Positions 33,235 through 42,651 are shown, counted from the stretch's first letter. The stretch is DNA of 64,000 nucleotides from Actinopolymorpha pittospori (GCF_014873875.1 NZ_JADBEM010000001.1:4960001-5024000), one strand, 5' to 3'. The notes: generated by a model not told the origin, from the letters alone. Translations and numbers: made by a program.

Positions 33235-33473
33235 GTGTTCCGCTCCTCCTCTCCGGCCGACTGCTCCCGTTTGGGCTTCGTCCACAGCGCCATCGCACAG
33301 ACCAGGACGAAGAGCGTCTCGACGCCGTAGCTGATTGGAATGGACCCGCGTGCCAACTCGGTGATGATCGCAGTCATGCCGGTCACCACCAATGTCCAGC
33401 AGGCGATCGAGAGGAGCTTGCGAATCACCCGGACAACCTTGACCGATTCACTCTCTCGAGTACGTTTGATCAT
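33231..33473 (-). CDS. Small two-helix membrane protein
   Basis: 80 residues. Two hydrophobic segments, LLSIACWTLVVTGMTAIIT and VETLFVLVCAMALWT, separated by a short loop (ELARGSIPISYG); both ends are charged (RTRESESVKVV..., KPKREQSAGEEERNT), so N and C termini are likely cytoplasmic. Start ATG 33473 overlaps the preceding stop by ATGA; its own stop overlaps the next GTG. No family recognised. The two-helix layout resembles small membrane partners of toxins or sensors, but this is only analogy. Confidence 0.65.
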   Translation of the reverse strand: MIKRTRESESVKVVRVIRKLLSIACWTLVVTGMTAIITELARGSIPISYGVETLFVLVCAMALWTKPKREQSAGEEERNT

Positions 33474-33715
33474 CCTGCTAGACGCCGTCGGAATGTGCCA
33501 ATAAGGACGCGAAGGAGTCGCACGTCGGTGCCGCCCTTCTCAGGTTGGTGGTCGATCAAGAGGAGTTGGAAGGTTTCTTGGAATGGTTGAACCCGCAGTC
33601 CATAGCGCTCGGCGATGCCCTCATCCGCGAGCATGACTGTAAGCCGTTTGAGATCTCCGTACGCCCGTTCGTGCGTCACGTATGTCTGGATCACATGTTT
33701 CTTGGGCCGGCACAT
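33470..33715 (-). CDS. Hypothetical soluble protein, first gene of overlapping operon
   Basis: 81 residues from ATG 33715 (AAAGGA about 10 nt upstream; frame open to 33781 but without signals). MCRPKKHVIQTYVTHERAYG and DLKRLTVMLADEGIAERYGL suggest an alpha/beta fold; QPFQETFQLLLIDHQPEKGG follows and the end is strongly basic (RVLIGTFRRRLAG). No family recognised. The start Met is followed by a Cys. Three genes at 33715-33085 overlap end to end (ATGA, GTGA), indicating a stoichiometric unit of unknown function. Confidence 0.6.
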   Translation of the reverse strand: MCRPKKHVIQTYVTHERAYGDLKRLTVMLADEGIAERYGLRVQPFQETFQLLLIDHQPEKGGTDVRLLRVLIGTFRRRLAG

Positions 33716-33998
33716 ACGGCAGCCATCCTTTCGACCCCACGAGGTGAGTGGCGGCAGAGTAGGCCAGGTTCCGCTGATCACAGAAGGCCGGGGTGGTTGA
33801 TCGCTTGGTGCGGGTTACTCCCATGATCGCCGTAGGACCGTCCGGCGGCCCAGGGATGACTCATCGAATGACCGATCGGTCCACACTTCGCGGCATCCCC
33901 CGGAGGCGGACTGGGCGTTTTCACAGGCCGCCCACAGGGTTCTCACATAATCGGCGTGCAGCCTCTGCACAGGTATCTATCTAGCTAGGAGCGCCATC

Positions 33999-34913
33999 AT
34001 GGACGATTACGACCCCGCAAGCCTTCACGAGACGAGCGCGACGTCTGGTTCGCCGGTTGCTGAAAGTTCGAGCGGCATGGGCGCTGCGCAGCTTCTCCCG
34101 CCAGCGTCTTTGCCGGATTCGTCGGTCTCCGTAGCAACGGTCAAACAAGCACGCTGGGAAGGCGAAAGGCGATCATTGTTGATCAGAAAAGGGAGATGGC
34201 CCGCGGCCGTGGCGCTGATGTGTGCGGTGGTCGGGTTGTCCGGCTGTGCCGCGACGCCCTCCTCGGCCGCAGCCACCCCACCCTCGGCGACAGCCGCAGC
34301 CCTCTCCGCAGAGGCGCGGGACGGCATGCCCGGCAGCGGCGGCGATCTCGGATCCGGTGGTGGGGGATCCGAGGCTCGATTTGGGCCGGCCGCAGGGGGA
34401 TCATCGGGCACGGTCAGCAACGTGTCCACGTCGAGCTTCACGATGTCGACAGCAACGGGTCAGAAGGTGACCGTCAAGGAGACGTCCACCACCACATACC
34501 GGAACGGGGCGAGCTCGACCTCGGCGAGTGCCATGACAACGGGCGAACCCGTTGTCGTGCTCGGGACCGTCGACAACACGACCATCACGGCTACGCAGGT
34601 CATCGTGCAAGCGACGGCCGGCGGATCCACGACGTCTTCGCAGCGACAGGTGATCCCCTTCCAGCAAGGAGCCCCGACGACGTCGAAGCAGGTCGGTCAG
34701 GTCCCGGCGAACTACAGTGAGGGGTCGGGGACGATCGTCAGCGGAGCGGCAGCGAACAAGGCGACGGAAGCCGCGCTGGGCGCCTATTCGGGTGGTGTCG
34801 TCGACCGTGTTGTGAAACTGAGCAACGGCGAGTACGAGGTCCACAACATCGGCGTCAACTGGCCCCATCACATCTTCGTCAACCAGGGCTTCAAGGTCAT
34901 CGGCGCCGAGTAA
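33999..34913 (+). CDS. Secreted lipoprotein with DUF5666-like beta domain
   Basis: 304 residues; start ATG 33999 has TAGGAGCG at the right distance. A charged cytoplasmic N-terminus of about 65 residues precedes a hydrophobic stretch ending in LSGC (VALMCAVVGLSGC, residues 71-83), a lipobox, so the mature protein may be anchored at Cys 83; the long N-region is unusual. After an Ala/Ser/Gly linker comes GTVSNVSTSSFTMSTATGQK followed by GEPVVVLGTVDNTTITATQV, a DUF5666-type OB-like beta unit. The C-terminus (GVVDRVVKLSNGEYEVHNIG, then HHIFVNQGFKVIGAE) is a small PepSY-like module. Function unknown; envelope-associated by inference. Promoter region includes TTCTCACATAATCG at about 33940. Confidence 0.7.
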   Translation: MDDYDPASLHETSATSGSPVAESSSGMGAAQLLPPASLPDSSVSVATVKQARWEGERRSLLIRKGRWPAAVALMCAVVGLSGCAATPSSAAATPPSATAAALSAEARDGMPGSGGDLGSGGGGSEARFGPAAGGSSGTVSNVSTSSFTMSTATGQKVTVKETSTTTYRNGASSTSASAMTTGEPVVVLGTVDNTTITATQVIVQATAGGSTTSSQRQVIPFQQGAPTTSKQVGQVPANYSEGSGTIVSGAAANKATEAALGAYSGGVVDRVVKLSNGEYEVHNIGVNWPHHIFVNQGFKVIGAE

Positions 34914-35929
34914 CTGCCTGGCAGTGCGGATGTGCTCAGTGGGGCGGGCTCGGCTCACAAAAGGCGACGCGATGCCACCCACGGCTGTCTGCCGCAGGTG
35001 AGCGAAGCCGAAACGTCGAAGACCGTTGTCGCCATACCCGGATTCACCGATGAACAGCGCGTGGTGAGTCTGGGTTGTGGCGCAGGAGTGCCCTCCATGT
35101 TGTGATCGGACTTGTCTAAGGTTCGCTCTGTCCAGCATGGAAGGGCATCTCTGAGGTGGTGCGACGCGAGGTCGCACGGGTTAGTAACGCGTTGGCTTGG
35201 CGGTCGGTGGCGGCTCCGATGACGTGGCCCGGGTGTTGAAAGTGAGCGTGACGTTGTCTGCTCGGCGCGAGATCGATCGTGTCGCTCTCGGCGCCGCCCA
35301 GCCCACGTATGAGGCATGGAGCGGCGCCGGCCTGCGCTGGAGGAACGCCAGCCGGCGCCTCGGCCGTATCCCGGGCGTTACGAGAGGACCCGGCCGTGAC
35401 GCACAACGTACCCGCCGAACCTGGACGCGATAGTGCACTATTCGCCTTGAGTCACGACCGGATTGTGCGGATGGCAGGTGCGAACCACGCGATAGCGGAA
35501 GGTTGCCAGTTCGGCGCGGTGGGAGCGTCGGTGAAGCGCTGCGCCGAAAATGGGTGAGCGGGTGGTGAGGAAAATCTACCGAGTCTTGCCCTAACGAAAC
35601 CTGCTCGTCCAATTGGACTAGCGTGTCTACGCATTTGGCTTATCTAAAGATCGACCGTTGGTACGTCGTAGTCGTATGTCCGGCCTGTCTACGTTTTTGT
35701 GCTAGATCGTTTGATAGCCGAAAGGAGATAGACGAATTCGCTTGTCGCCAACTGTCTCAACCAGCAATCGACCTCAGTTGGGGCCATTCACTATCAACTT
35801 AGCGAACTGCGTCCAGGCAAGGTCGCGTAAGACCTCAACGCGACCGCCCACCGGGCCGCCGGTATGGCCTTCACCGGTGTCGTCAAGGCTTTGGCGATCT
35901 GAGCTTCCCGAGACTCCGATGGAGACACT
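34914..35929. other. 1-kb intergenic region
   Basis: No supported gene. The right 200 bp are AT-richer and contain AAAGGAGATAGACG (about 35721-35734) followed by TTG 35742, which could open a 64-codon leader frame ending inside the start region of the GH5 gene (stop 35934-35936). This may be a leader for translational coupling; I did not recognise a known riboswitch. Confidence 0.4.
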
Positions 35930-37360
35930 TTGCTAACGCTGTCCAGTCCGCAATGCCCAGGAACACCGCACGCTGCGCGATTCGCACTAGCCCGGGCGGC
36001 CGTCATAGCGCCGGCCGTGCTTGTCGCGTCGCTGATCGGCGCCTTCGCGCCGAACTACGCCACAGCCCAGGCCGCGGCCGAGCCCACCGCGTCGGCGGGC
36101 CCGCTCCACGCAGAGGGCTCGAAACTGTTCGACGCCAACGGCAAGCAGGTGACTCTCACCGGCGTGAACTGGTTCGGATTCGAGACCAACGCGTTCGCCC
36201 CGCACGGGCTGTGGACCCGAAACTGGAAGAGCATGCTCGACCAGATGAAGGCGTCCGGGTTCAACACCATTCGCCTGCCCTACTCGAACCAGCTCTTCGA
36301 CCCGGCCAGCAAGCCGGCCGCCGCGATCGATTACCACAAGAATCCCGATCTCAAGGGTCTGCACGGCCTGGCTTTGATGGACAAGATCGTGGATGGGGCC
36401 ACAGACCGTGGCCTGATGGTGCTCTTGGACCAGCACCGGCCCGACGCACAGGCCCAGAGTGAACTCTGGTACACCGATCACCTCAGCGAGGACAAGTGGG
36501 TCCAGGACTGGACCATGCTGGCGCGCCATTACCGCGACAATCCACTGGTGATCGGTGCGGACCTCCACAACGAACCGCACGGAAGGGCTACGTGGGGCAC
36601 CGGCGACAAGAGCACCGACTGGCGACTCGCCGCCGAGCGAGCGGGCAACGCGGTGCTGAAGGCGAACCCGAACTGGCTGATCGTCGTTGAAGGCATCGAC
36701 AGCTACAACAACGACGGTTACTGGTGGGGCGGAAACCTGATGGGCGCAAAGGACCATCCGGTGCGCCTGTCGGAGCCGAACAAGCTCGTCTACTCCGCCC
36801 ATGACTACGGTCCGGGCGTTTCCCAGCAGTCCTGGTTCGGCGCGCCCAACTTCCCCGACAACATGGCCAAAATCTGGAAGGACCACTGGGCCTATCTCGC
36901 GATGGACGGCACCGCCCCGGTGTTGATGGGCGAATTCGGTGGCCGATCGGTGAGTCCCAGTACCACCGAAGGCAAGTGGCAGCACGCGCTCGCGAACTTC
37001 CTGAAGCAGCACGGGATCAGCTACACCTACTGGTCGTGGAACCCTAACTCCGGCGACACAGGCGGGGTCCTGAAGGATGACTGGAAGCACGTCCAGCAGC
37101 AGAAGCTCGACATGCTCAAGGGCTACCAGGCGCCACGCCTCGGAGAGGCGGATGACCGCCGGCGGAAGACGTCGGACTCGCCCGCCATGCCTGGGCGAGC
37201 CGAGGACGGGATCTATGTGGTCCGGCCCGGCGACACCCTCGACGGGATCGCCCGAAGGAACCACGTCCTCGGTGGATGGCGGGCCCTACAGAAGCTCAAC
37301 CAGGGCCGCGTCACGGATCCGGCCCTGATCCGCCCGGACCAGCGGCTTCATCTGCAGTAG
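35930..37360 (+). CDS. Secreted GH5 cellulase-like glycosidase with C-terminal LysM
   Basis: 476 residues; TTG start 35930 preceded by GGAG at 5 nt. Signal peptide: RFALARAAVIAPAVLVASLI ending near ATAQA. GH5 barrel: VTLTGVNWFGFETN, SGFNTIRLPYSNQLFD, VIGADLHNEPHG with the acid/base Glu (LHNEP), VYSAHDYGPGV, and PVLMGEFGG with the nucleophile Glu. Residues about 425-476 are a LysM repeat (GIYVVRPGDTLDGIARRNHV ... IRPDQRLHLQ). LysM binds peptidoglycan or chitin, so the enzyme may stay on the cell wall, an uncommon arrangement for an actinobacterial endoglucanase, which usually carries a CBM. Substrate (cellulose, mannan or other beta-glucan) cannot be told. A strong hairpin lies 60 bp beyond the stop. 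Confidence 0.92.
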   Translation: MLTLSSPQCPGTPHAARFALARAAVIAPAVLVASLIGAFAPNYATAQAAAEPTASAGPLHAEGSKLFDANGKQVTLTGVNWFGFETNAFAPHGLWTRNWKSMLDQMKASGFNTIRLPYSNQLFDPASKPAAAIDYHKNPDLKGLHGLALMDKIVDGATDRGLMVLLDQHRPDAQAQSELWYTDHLSEDKWVQDWTMLARHYRDNPLVIGADLHNEPHGRATWGTGDKSTDWRLAAERAGNAVLKANPNWLIVVEGIDSYNNDGYWWGGNLMGAKDHPVRLSEPNKLVYSAHDYGPGVSQQSWFGAPNFPDNMAKIWKDHWAYLAMDGTAPVLMGEFGGRSVSPSTTEGKWQHALANFLKQHGISYTYWSWNPNSGDTGGVLKDDWKHVQQQKLDMLKGYQAPRLGEADDRRRKTSDSPAMPGRAEDGIYVVRPGDTLDGIARRNHVLGGWRALQKLNQGRVTDPALIRPDQRLHLQ

Positions 37361-37421
37361 GTCAGGACCTACCACGCGCTGACCCACACGGCCACCCGTG
37401 GATCGTCTTGGAGATGCTGCC

Positions 37422-37457
37422 GGATGCCCCGCCCCAGAAGAATGGGGCGGGGCATCC
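37422..37457 (+). terminator. Strong hairpin after the GH5-LysM gene
   Basis: GGATGCCCCGCCCC (37422-37435) and GGGGCGGGGCATCC (37444-37457) form a perfect 14-bp stem with an 8-nt loop. No U-tract follows, as often in high-GC actinobacteria. Confidence 0.7.
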
Positions 37458-37920
37458 ACCGCGTTCGCTCGTCAAGACATGCATGACGTCGAGTTTGGGC
37501 GCGCCTCTTGGGTCTTGGTGTGGGGCTCGATGCGCGGCGGGAGATGACGGCAATGTGCAGGTCGCGGCCTGCGGCCGGTCACCACCGCGGATCGGGCGCT
37601 GCCGTTCGGTCTTGCCCGGGGGCCTGGTTGGGGTGTCAGGCGTCCGGGGCTGTCGCGGATGGTGCAGGGTGCGATCTGGTCGACCGGCGCGGTGCTGGTC
37701 AGAGCGGCTGTCGGAACTGTCCGTCGGCCCAGGCAGATCTGGCATAACGTCTAAGGACTCGTCGGAGATCGTCTCGCGACGGCCGCCGCAAGCTGTCTGA
37801 GGAAGAAGGGTCGGATGGGGGAGGTGAAACCGGCAGACGTGTGTGACGTTCGTGTCGCAACCACCCATCCATCGCGGTCGCCTGTCGCGAAGGTTGGACT
37901 CGAGGAGGGAGGCGAGTGAG
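37458..37920. other. Intergenic region before the aquaporin gene
   Basis: No supported gene in about 460 bp. It ends with GAGGAGGGAGGCGAG, the ribosome binding region of the aquaporin gene. Confidence 0.5.
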
Positions 37921-38763
37921 GTGATACTGCGACATACCTTCCGTGCGAGGGGGCGGGAAGCCCATGTGGAAAGGCCGGCCAGGCCGACCGAGGAGATGAC
38001 GGGGCTCTACGGGCACCGGATCGGCGCGAACATGGCCGCCGCCGCGGCCGCGGAGGCGATCGGCACCTTCGTGCTGGTGTTGGCGATCATCGCGACCGCC
38101 ATTCCAGCCGCGCTGGGCAGACCGCTCGCCGGCGGTCCCTACAACTCACTCGCGGTGGTGTTGGCCAACGGGCTCGCGCTTCTTGTGCTGGTCGCCGCGT
38201 TCGGGCACGTCTCGGGGGCGCACTTCAATCCCGCGGTCACGCTGGGGCTCGCGGTGACGCGGAAGTTTCCGTGGAGCTATGTTCCGGCGTACCTGGTGGC
38301 CCAACTCGGCGGCGCCCTGATAGCCGCGCTCATCGCCTGGGTGCTGTACGGCACGGCGGGGCGCTCGGTGGCTGGTCTTGGCGCTACGCAACCATCGCCC
38401 GGGGTGGGGGCGGGCCGGGTCTTCCTCGCCGAGGCCGTGGTGACGTTCGTCCTTGTGTTGGTCATCATGTCCGTCGCGACGGACCGGCGGGCGCGGACCG
38501 GTGTCGCGGCCACCGCCGTCGGGTTGGCGCTGGCCGCGGCGGTCTTCATCGCGGGCCCTCTGACCGGTGCTGGGGTCAATCCGGCGAGGGCTCTGGGCCC
38601 GATGATCGTGGCCGGGAGATTTGTCGACGTGTGGGCCTACATCGTCGCGCCGATCGTCGGCGGCATCGTCGCCGCCTTCACCTACGACCGGCTCCTGCGC
38701 AAGGCGGCGATGCCCGAACACCATCACGAGACGATGCCCGAGCAGCGCGAACCAAGCCGCTGA
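37921..38763 (+). CDS. Aquaporin / MIP-family channel
   Basis: 280 residues from GTG 37921 (GGAGGGAGG about 9 nt upstream); ATG 37996 is an alternative. Six membrane helices and both signature half-helices: GHVSGAHFNPAVTLGLAVTR (first NPA) and GPLTGAGVNPARALGPMIVA (second NPA). Selectivity-filter residues cannot be assigned with certainty, but the Arg after the second NPA is present. The N-terminal 35 residues are a basic extension not typical of AqpZ. Likely water or small neutral solute (glycerol) permeation, single gene on the plus strand. Confidence 0.9.
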   Translation: MILRHTFRARGREAHVERPARPTEEMTGLYGHRIGANMAAAAAAEAIGTFVLVLAIIATAIPAALGRPLAGGPYNSLAVVLANGLALLVLVAAFGHVSGAHFNPAVTLGLAVTRKFPWSYVPAYLVAQLGGALIAALIAWVLYGTAGRSVAGLGATQPSPGVGAGRVFLAEAVVTFVLVLVIMSVATDRRARTGVAATAVGLALAAAVFIAGPLTGAGVNPARALGPMIVAGRFVDVWAYIVAPIVGGIVAAFTYDRLLRKAAMPEHHHETMPEQREPSR

Positions 38764-39050
38764 GCTCAGCCGCCCGGCCGGCGCGCCGAGCGGTCGCATC
38801 ATCCTCGCGGAGTCCGGAACGGCGTGCGTTTGCCGCCCGCCCTTCGCCGTGGTCACGGCGGAGGAGCTGCGGGAACGCGCCGCGGCGGGACGCGACCGCC
38901 AAACCCGAATTGGCAGTCCCTCAACTGCCGGGGACTTTGCGTGATGGTTGGTGCTGGGTCGGTCTGGCGCTCTTTCAGTGTCAGGATGGGTTTGGTGCGA
39001 GGTGAGTCACGGGTGGCGGCCTCGTTCACTTCTGGGGAAGGGCTTCTCTC

Positions 39051-39998
39051 GTGCGCTGGTCCCGAAGTCGAATTCATTGCGCCGCGGTGGCGGCTGTCGC
39101 AGCCGTCGTTGGCCTGCTGACGATGGCCTCCGGCGGTTCCAACGCCGATACGGACGCCGCCAAGGCCAACGGGTACGGTGCGCCGACCGTGTCCGCTCCC
39201 TGTGGTGTCCACCGCGGCCGGCATGCTCCCGAAAAGTATCGGCACGTGATCTGGATCTTGATGGAGAACAAGAGCTACTTCCAGGTGATCGGATCGCCGG
39301 AAGCTCCGTACATCAACAAGCTCGCGCGCCAGTGCGGACTGGCCGCCAACTACTGGGCCATCGCCCACCCCAGTCTGCCCAACTACATCGCCCTGACCTC
39401 AGGCGGGGCACAGGGCGTGACGGACGACGCCAGTCCGTCCCGGCACCGACTCGACGTACCCAGCATCTTCTCCCAAGTCGGTGTCGACTGGCGGAGCCTG
39501 AACGAGTCCATGAGGACCAACTGCCAGCAGACCAACGACGCCCTCTACGCGGTTCGGCACAATCCGGCGGCGTACTACACCAACATCCGGCACGTCTGCG
39601 CCACCAGGGACGTACCACTCACCGCCCACCCCGAGCTGGATGCCAGGTTCACGTTCGTCACTCCGAACATCTGCCACGACATGCACAGCGTCTGCCCCGG
39701 GAGCCGTAGTGAACTGAGAACTGGTGACGCGTTCCTGTCCCGTATTGTGCCGAAGCTCGTCGACAGCCCTGAGTACCGGTCCGGTAGGACGGCGATCTTC
39801 CTCACCTGGGACGAGGGTGGTAGTGGCCCGAACCACGTCGTCACCGAGGTCATCGCGCCGACCGTTGTCCCGGGTACCCGCTCCCACGTGAGGTTCACCC
39901 ACTACTCGCTCCTGCACACCACCGAGGAACTACTCGGCGTGCCCTACCTCGGCAAGGCGGGGACTGCGCCCAGCATGCGCGACGCCTTCGGGCTCTGA
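39051..39998 (+). CDS. Secreted phosphoesterase (phospholipase C/acid phosphatase superfamily)
   Basis: 315 residues; GTG 39051 with GGGGAAGGG upstream. Signal peptide AAVAAVAAVVGLLTMASG. The alkaline-phosphatase-like fold is shown by HVIWILMENKSYFQVIGSPE (metal-binding E-N of the PLC family), IAHPSLPNYIALTSGG with the nucleophile region, FVTPNICHDMHSVC (metal-binding N-x-C-H-D) and RTAIFLTWDEGGSGPNHVVT (W-D-E). Related actinobacterial enzymes release phosphate from phospholipids or phosphomonoesters outside the cell. Monocistronic; no PHO box noticed in the 290 bp upstream. Confidence 0.87.
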   Translation: MRWSRSRIHCAAVAAVAAVVGLLTMASGGSNADTDAAKANGYGAPTVSAPCGVHRGRHAPEKYRHVIWILMENKSYFQVIGSPEAPYINKLARQCGLAANYWAIAHPSLPNYIALTSGGAQGVTDDASPSRHRLDVPSIFSQVGVDWRSLNESMRTNCQQTNDALYAVRHNPAAYYTNIRHVCATRDVPLTAHPELDARFTFVTPNICHDMHSVCPGSRSELRTGDAFLSRIVPKLVDSPEYRSGRTAIFLTWDEGGSGPNHVVTEVIAPTVVPGTRSHVRFTHYSLLHTTEELLGVPYLGKAGTAPSMRDAFGL

Positions 39999-40145
39999 AC
40001 CCGGGCGGTCGCACCGCGCGGGCATCTGCCAGGGGCCCCAGCGGCCGACGTCGAGGGCGCTTTTTGACACCTCACAGCCGAGGTCGGTGCAGCGGCACCA
40101 TGGCTGGCTCCTCGCCGAGTTTGGGGCGGGTTGGCTCGACGGCGC

Positions 40146-40784
40146 TCACTCTGGTGTGGTCGGCCGGTCGGCCGTCGCAGCGCGGCCATGACGATGTCGG
40201 CGAACGCGCCAGACCGCGATCGTTGTCAGCACAACCACGACGACGACCAGAGCGCTCACTCGGCCAAAGGTGTTCTCCACGACCGCGTACGACGTACCGG
40301 CGAGGTCGCCGATCAGGACAGCGGCCACACCCCAAACGACGCCTCCCGCGGCGTTGTAGGCGAGGAACCTGGGATAGGGCATCCGTGCGGTGCCTGCCAA
40401 TGCCGGCATGGTGGCGCGGAAGAACGCGACGAACCGGCCGAGAAACACCGCACCGCCACCTCGTCGAGCCAGGAGGGCGCGGGCCGAGTCGACCCGTTCG
40501 GCGTGCCGACTGAGTACACGGGTGGCGAGAAGCCGTGGCCCCAGGTGACGTCCGACCTCATAGCCCACGGTGTCGCCAAGGATCGCGGCCACAACCACGA
40601 CGATGATCACCGTGGTGAGGCTGGCGTGCCCGATGCTGGCGTCAACGCCTCCGAGGATGGCGGCGATCTCACCGGGAAACACGAACCCGACGAACACCGC
40701 GTCCTCTGCGAACACGACCAGACCGACCAGCGCGTAGAGAGGAAGACCGTGCAGGGCCAGCAACCAGTCAGTCAGCCAATGCAT
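40146..40784 (-). CDS. DedA-family membrane protein
   Basis: 212 residues. LVVFAEDAVFVGFVFPGEIA carries the DedA 'E....fP.P/G' re-entrant segment, AAILGDTVGYEVGRHLG the second (G-D...Y-x-x-G), and GAVFLGRFVAFFRATMPALAG the conserved F-x-R-F-x-P/A-x-x-R region; AYNAAGGVVWGV completes the motif set. DedA proteins flip or recycle polyprenyl-phosphate or phospholipids, which fits the neighbouring LCP gene 111 bp upstream on the same strand. A second DedA is encoded at 55718-56359 next to UppP. Confidence 0.9.
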   Translation of the reverse strand: MHWLTDWLLALHGLPLYALVGLVVFAEDAVFVGFVFPGEIAAILGGVDASIGHASLTTVIIVVVVAAILGDTVGYEVGRHLGPRLLATRVLSRHAERVDSARALLARRGGGAVFLGRFVAFFRATMPALAGTARMPYPRFLAYNAAGGVVWGVAAVLIGDLAGTSYAVVENTFGRVSALVVVVVVLTTIAVWRVRRHRHGRAATADRPTTPE

Positions 40785-40894
40785 CGCGGTTCCTCGGGTG
40801 CTGCCCCGGTGAGCGGGCCACGGTCCCTGTCCGGCTCATCGTCATCCTTCGCTGATGCGGTCCTTGATTCTTGTCACGTGATCCTTCTATTGCC

Positions 40895-42019
40895 TTACGG
40901 AAGGAGCGCACTGAGCTTGCTGTAGGTGGAGTGTGCAGGTGACGGCGTCGCTGGCGAGGGCGTAGGTGTCGTGCTGGATCTGTCCTTCGGGTCTTGATCA
41001 TCAAGGTTCCGGTCAGACTTCAGCGTCGACCACAGATTGTCGGCGTCTGGCTGTACTAGCGCGACGCGGGCGCCGGCGTAGCGCCACGGCACAATGACGA
41101 AACTGATGTCGTCCGGGCCGATGTCGCGCGCGGACATGGCGAAGGACATGAGTTTCGCGGCCGAGTCAAGGCCGGGATCGACCGTCAACGACTTGGTGGC
41201 AGCGTCCGCGAGCGGAAGGAGAGTGGTCGGATTCATTCCCTTGGCCTGAACTGTCGCGACCAGGCTGGCAAGGAAGGCCTGTTGGCGTTCGATCCGGCCT
41301 ATGTCGGAACCGTCGCCGAGGCCGTGCCGGACGCGTACGTAGTCCAGGGCCTGCTTGCCGGACACCGTCTGGACGCCCTTGGCGAAGACGAGTTGGCCGC
41401 GCGATCCGCGGTTGGGGTTGAGGTCATCTGCGTAGACGTCCTGCGGTACGTCGACCTTGACACCTCCGACAGCTTGCGTCATGGCGGCGAAGCCCTCGAA
41501 GTCGACCACGATCGTGTGGTCGATCCGCAGTCCGGTGAGCTGCTCGACCGTGTTCTGGGTGCACGCCGGATTGCCCGCGGCGGTGAGGCCGACGGTGAAC
41601 GCCTCGTTGAACATCACCTGGTGTCGCGGTGTGGACCATTTGCCATTGGGCAGAAGGCAGGCTGGAATGTCGACCAGGGTGTCCCGCGGTATCGACACCG
41701 CGACGGCATGCTGGTGGTCGGCGTACACATGCAACAGGACCGTGGTGTCCGAACGCCCGACGGCGCCCGCCCCGCCGCCGAGGTTCTGGTTGCCACCCGC
41801 TCGCGAATCCGAACCGATCATGAGGACGTTCACCGGGCTGCTGCCCGCGGCGTTGGGTTCGGCCGCGGGCGGGCGATGGCTGCCGATCCCGCGCGGATCG
41901 AACGTGCTGAGGTTGCCGTCGAGCCAAATGTAGATCGCCCCGAAAGCAACGAACGCGGCCGCCACGACGGCCGCCAGCGCCAAGGCGGTGATCCTCGCAA
42001 TCTTGTGCCGCGCCATCAT
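40895..42019 (-). CDS. LytR-CpsA-Psr (LCP) family glycopolymer ligase
   Basis: 374 residues. Single N-terminal membrane anchor (ALALAAVVAAAFVAFGAIYI), then the LCP domain: VNVLMIGSDSRAGG, GRSDTTVLLHVYADHQHAVA, VSIPRDTLVDIPAC with the conserved catalytic-site Arg-Asp, GGVKVDVPQ and DYVRVRHGLGDGSDIGRIER with the R-x-R...D-x-G-R-x-x-R that binds the pyrophosphate of the polyprenyl donor. LCP enzymes attach arabinogalactan or teichoic-type polymers to peptidoglycan. A Ser/Thr/Pro-rich C-terminal tail follows. Start ATG 42019 or 42016 (two Met in a row). Confidence 0.92.
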   Translation of the reverse strand: MMARHKIARITALALAAVVAAAFVAFGAIYIWLDGNLSTFDPRGIGSHRPPAAEPNAAGSSPVNVLMIGSDSRAGGNQNLGGGAGAVGRSDTTVLLHVYADHQHAVAVSIPRDTLVDIPACLLPNGKWSTPRHQVMFNEAFTVGLTAAGNPACTQNTVEQLTGLRIDHTIVVDFEGFAAMTQAVGGVKVDVPQDVYADDLNPNRGSRGQLVFAKGVQTVSGKQALDYVRVRHGLGDGSDIGRIERQQAFLASLVATVQAKGMNPTTLLPLADAATKSLTVDPGLDSAAKLMSFAMSARDIGPDDISFVIVPWRYAGARVALVQPDADNLWSTLKSDRNLDDQDPKDRSSTTPTPSPATPSPAHSTYSKLSALLP

Positions 42020-42651
42020 GGCGTCATAAGCCCTCTGCGCCCGGGGCCCGTCCAGCCGTGGCCGCGATATTGGGTAGAAGATGCGTCATTGACCATCCCA
42101 GCTCTACGGGTAGCCCTAAGGGCCACGAGAGGCGCGGCGTCGCTCCGGAAAACAGCAGCACACGGCTCCCAGCCCACAGTCCGAGCAGACATGGCGCACT
42201 CACTTCCGCCCATTTCGGTCTCTAGGACCCTTGGAAATGAGCTCGTTGTCCAATTTGCTACATTCGTTGGTTGAGCAGTCTCAGTTGTCATCGGACGCTA
42301 ACGCGGTTATCTAAGAACCAGCTGTGTGACGGGTGCGATCGTCGCAATCTTTGACGGGACGTCGTACTATCAAGCAGATAGTAGACGTAGAAGGGCTTCA
42401 GATGTCGAGGCTGAGGACACCGCCGCCCCAATTGTGGGGAATGGGTGTTTTGGCGCGGAGGCTCACGCGGTCGCTCCCCCCGATACGCTCCGGGCGAGCG
42501 AGCCGGCTACCGCTGGGACGTGCGCTCGGGCAGAGCTCGTCTTGGTAGAGCTTCTGGCCGCGGTGCGGAGAACCACGCTGCCCGGGCCCAGACGGCCTGC
42601 CCTGCAGCGTTCACGGACGAGGCGCTGTCGCGCAGCCGGAGGGCGATCCCA
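42020..42651. other. Regulatory region between LCP and transglycosylase genes
   Basis: 630 bp with no convincing gene. A plus-strand frame 42402-42548 (48 codons, MSRLRTPPPQLWGMGVLARR) begins 19 bp after the operator-like dyad and could be a leader peptide or remnant; I cannot support it as a gene. Confidence 0.45.
42365..42383. promoter_or_regulatory. BlaI-type operator-like dyad
   Basis: TACTA-N9-TAGTA (42365-42369 and 42379-42383), extended to TACTAT/ATAGTA. The same half-sites with the same 9-bp spacing lie directly upstream of the BlaI-family gene at 56418-56436. This places the transglycosylase gene (42652), and perhaps the divergent LCP gene, under the same repressor. Confidence 0.55.

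Noticed and set aside
34914-35929. Riboswitch upstream of the GH5-LysM gene
   Set aside because: The leader is long and AT-richer, but I could not match it to a known ydaO or other riboswitch consensus.
42402-42548. Small gene directly after the BlaI-type dyad
   Set aside because: 48 codons, no Shine-Dalgarno, Arg/Pro/Leu composition typical of random high-GC frames; kept only as a possible leader.
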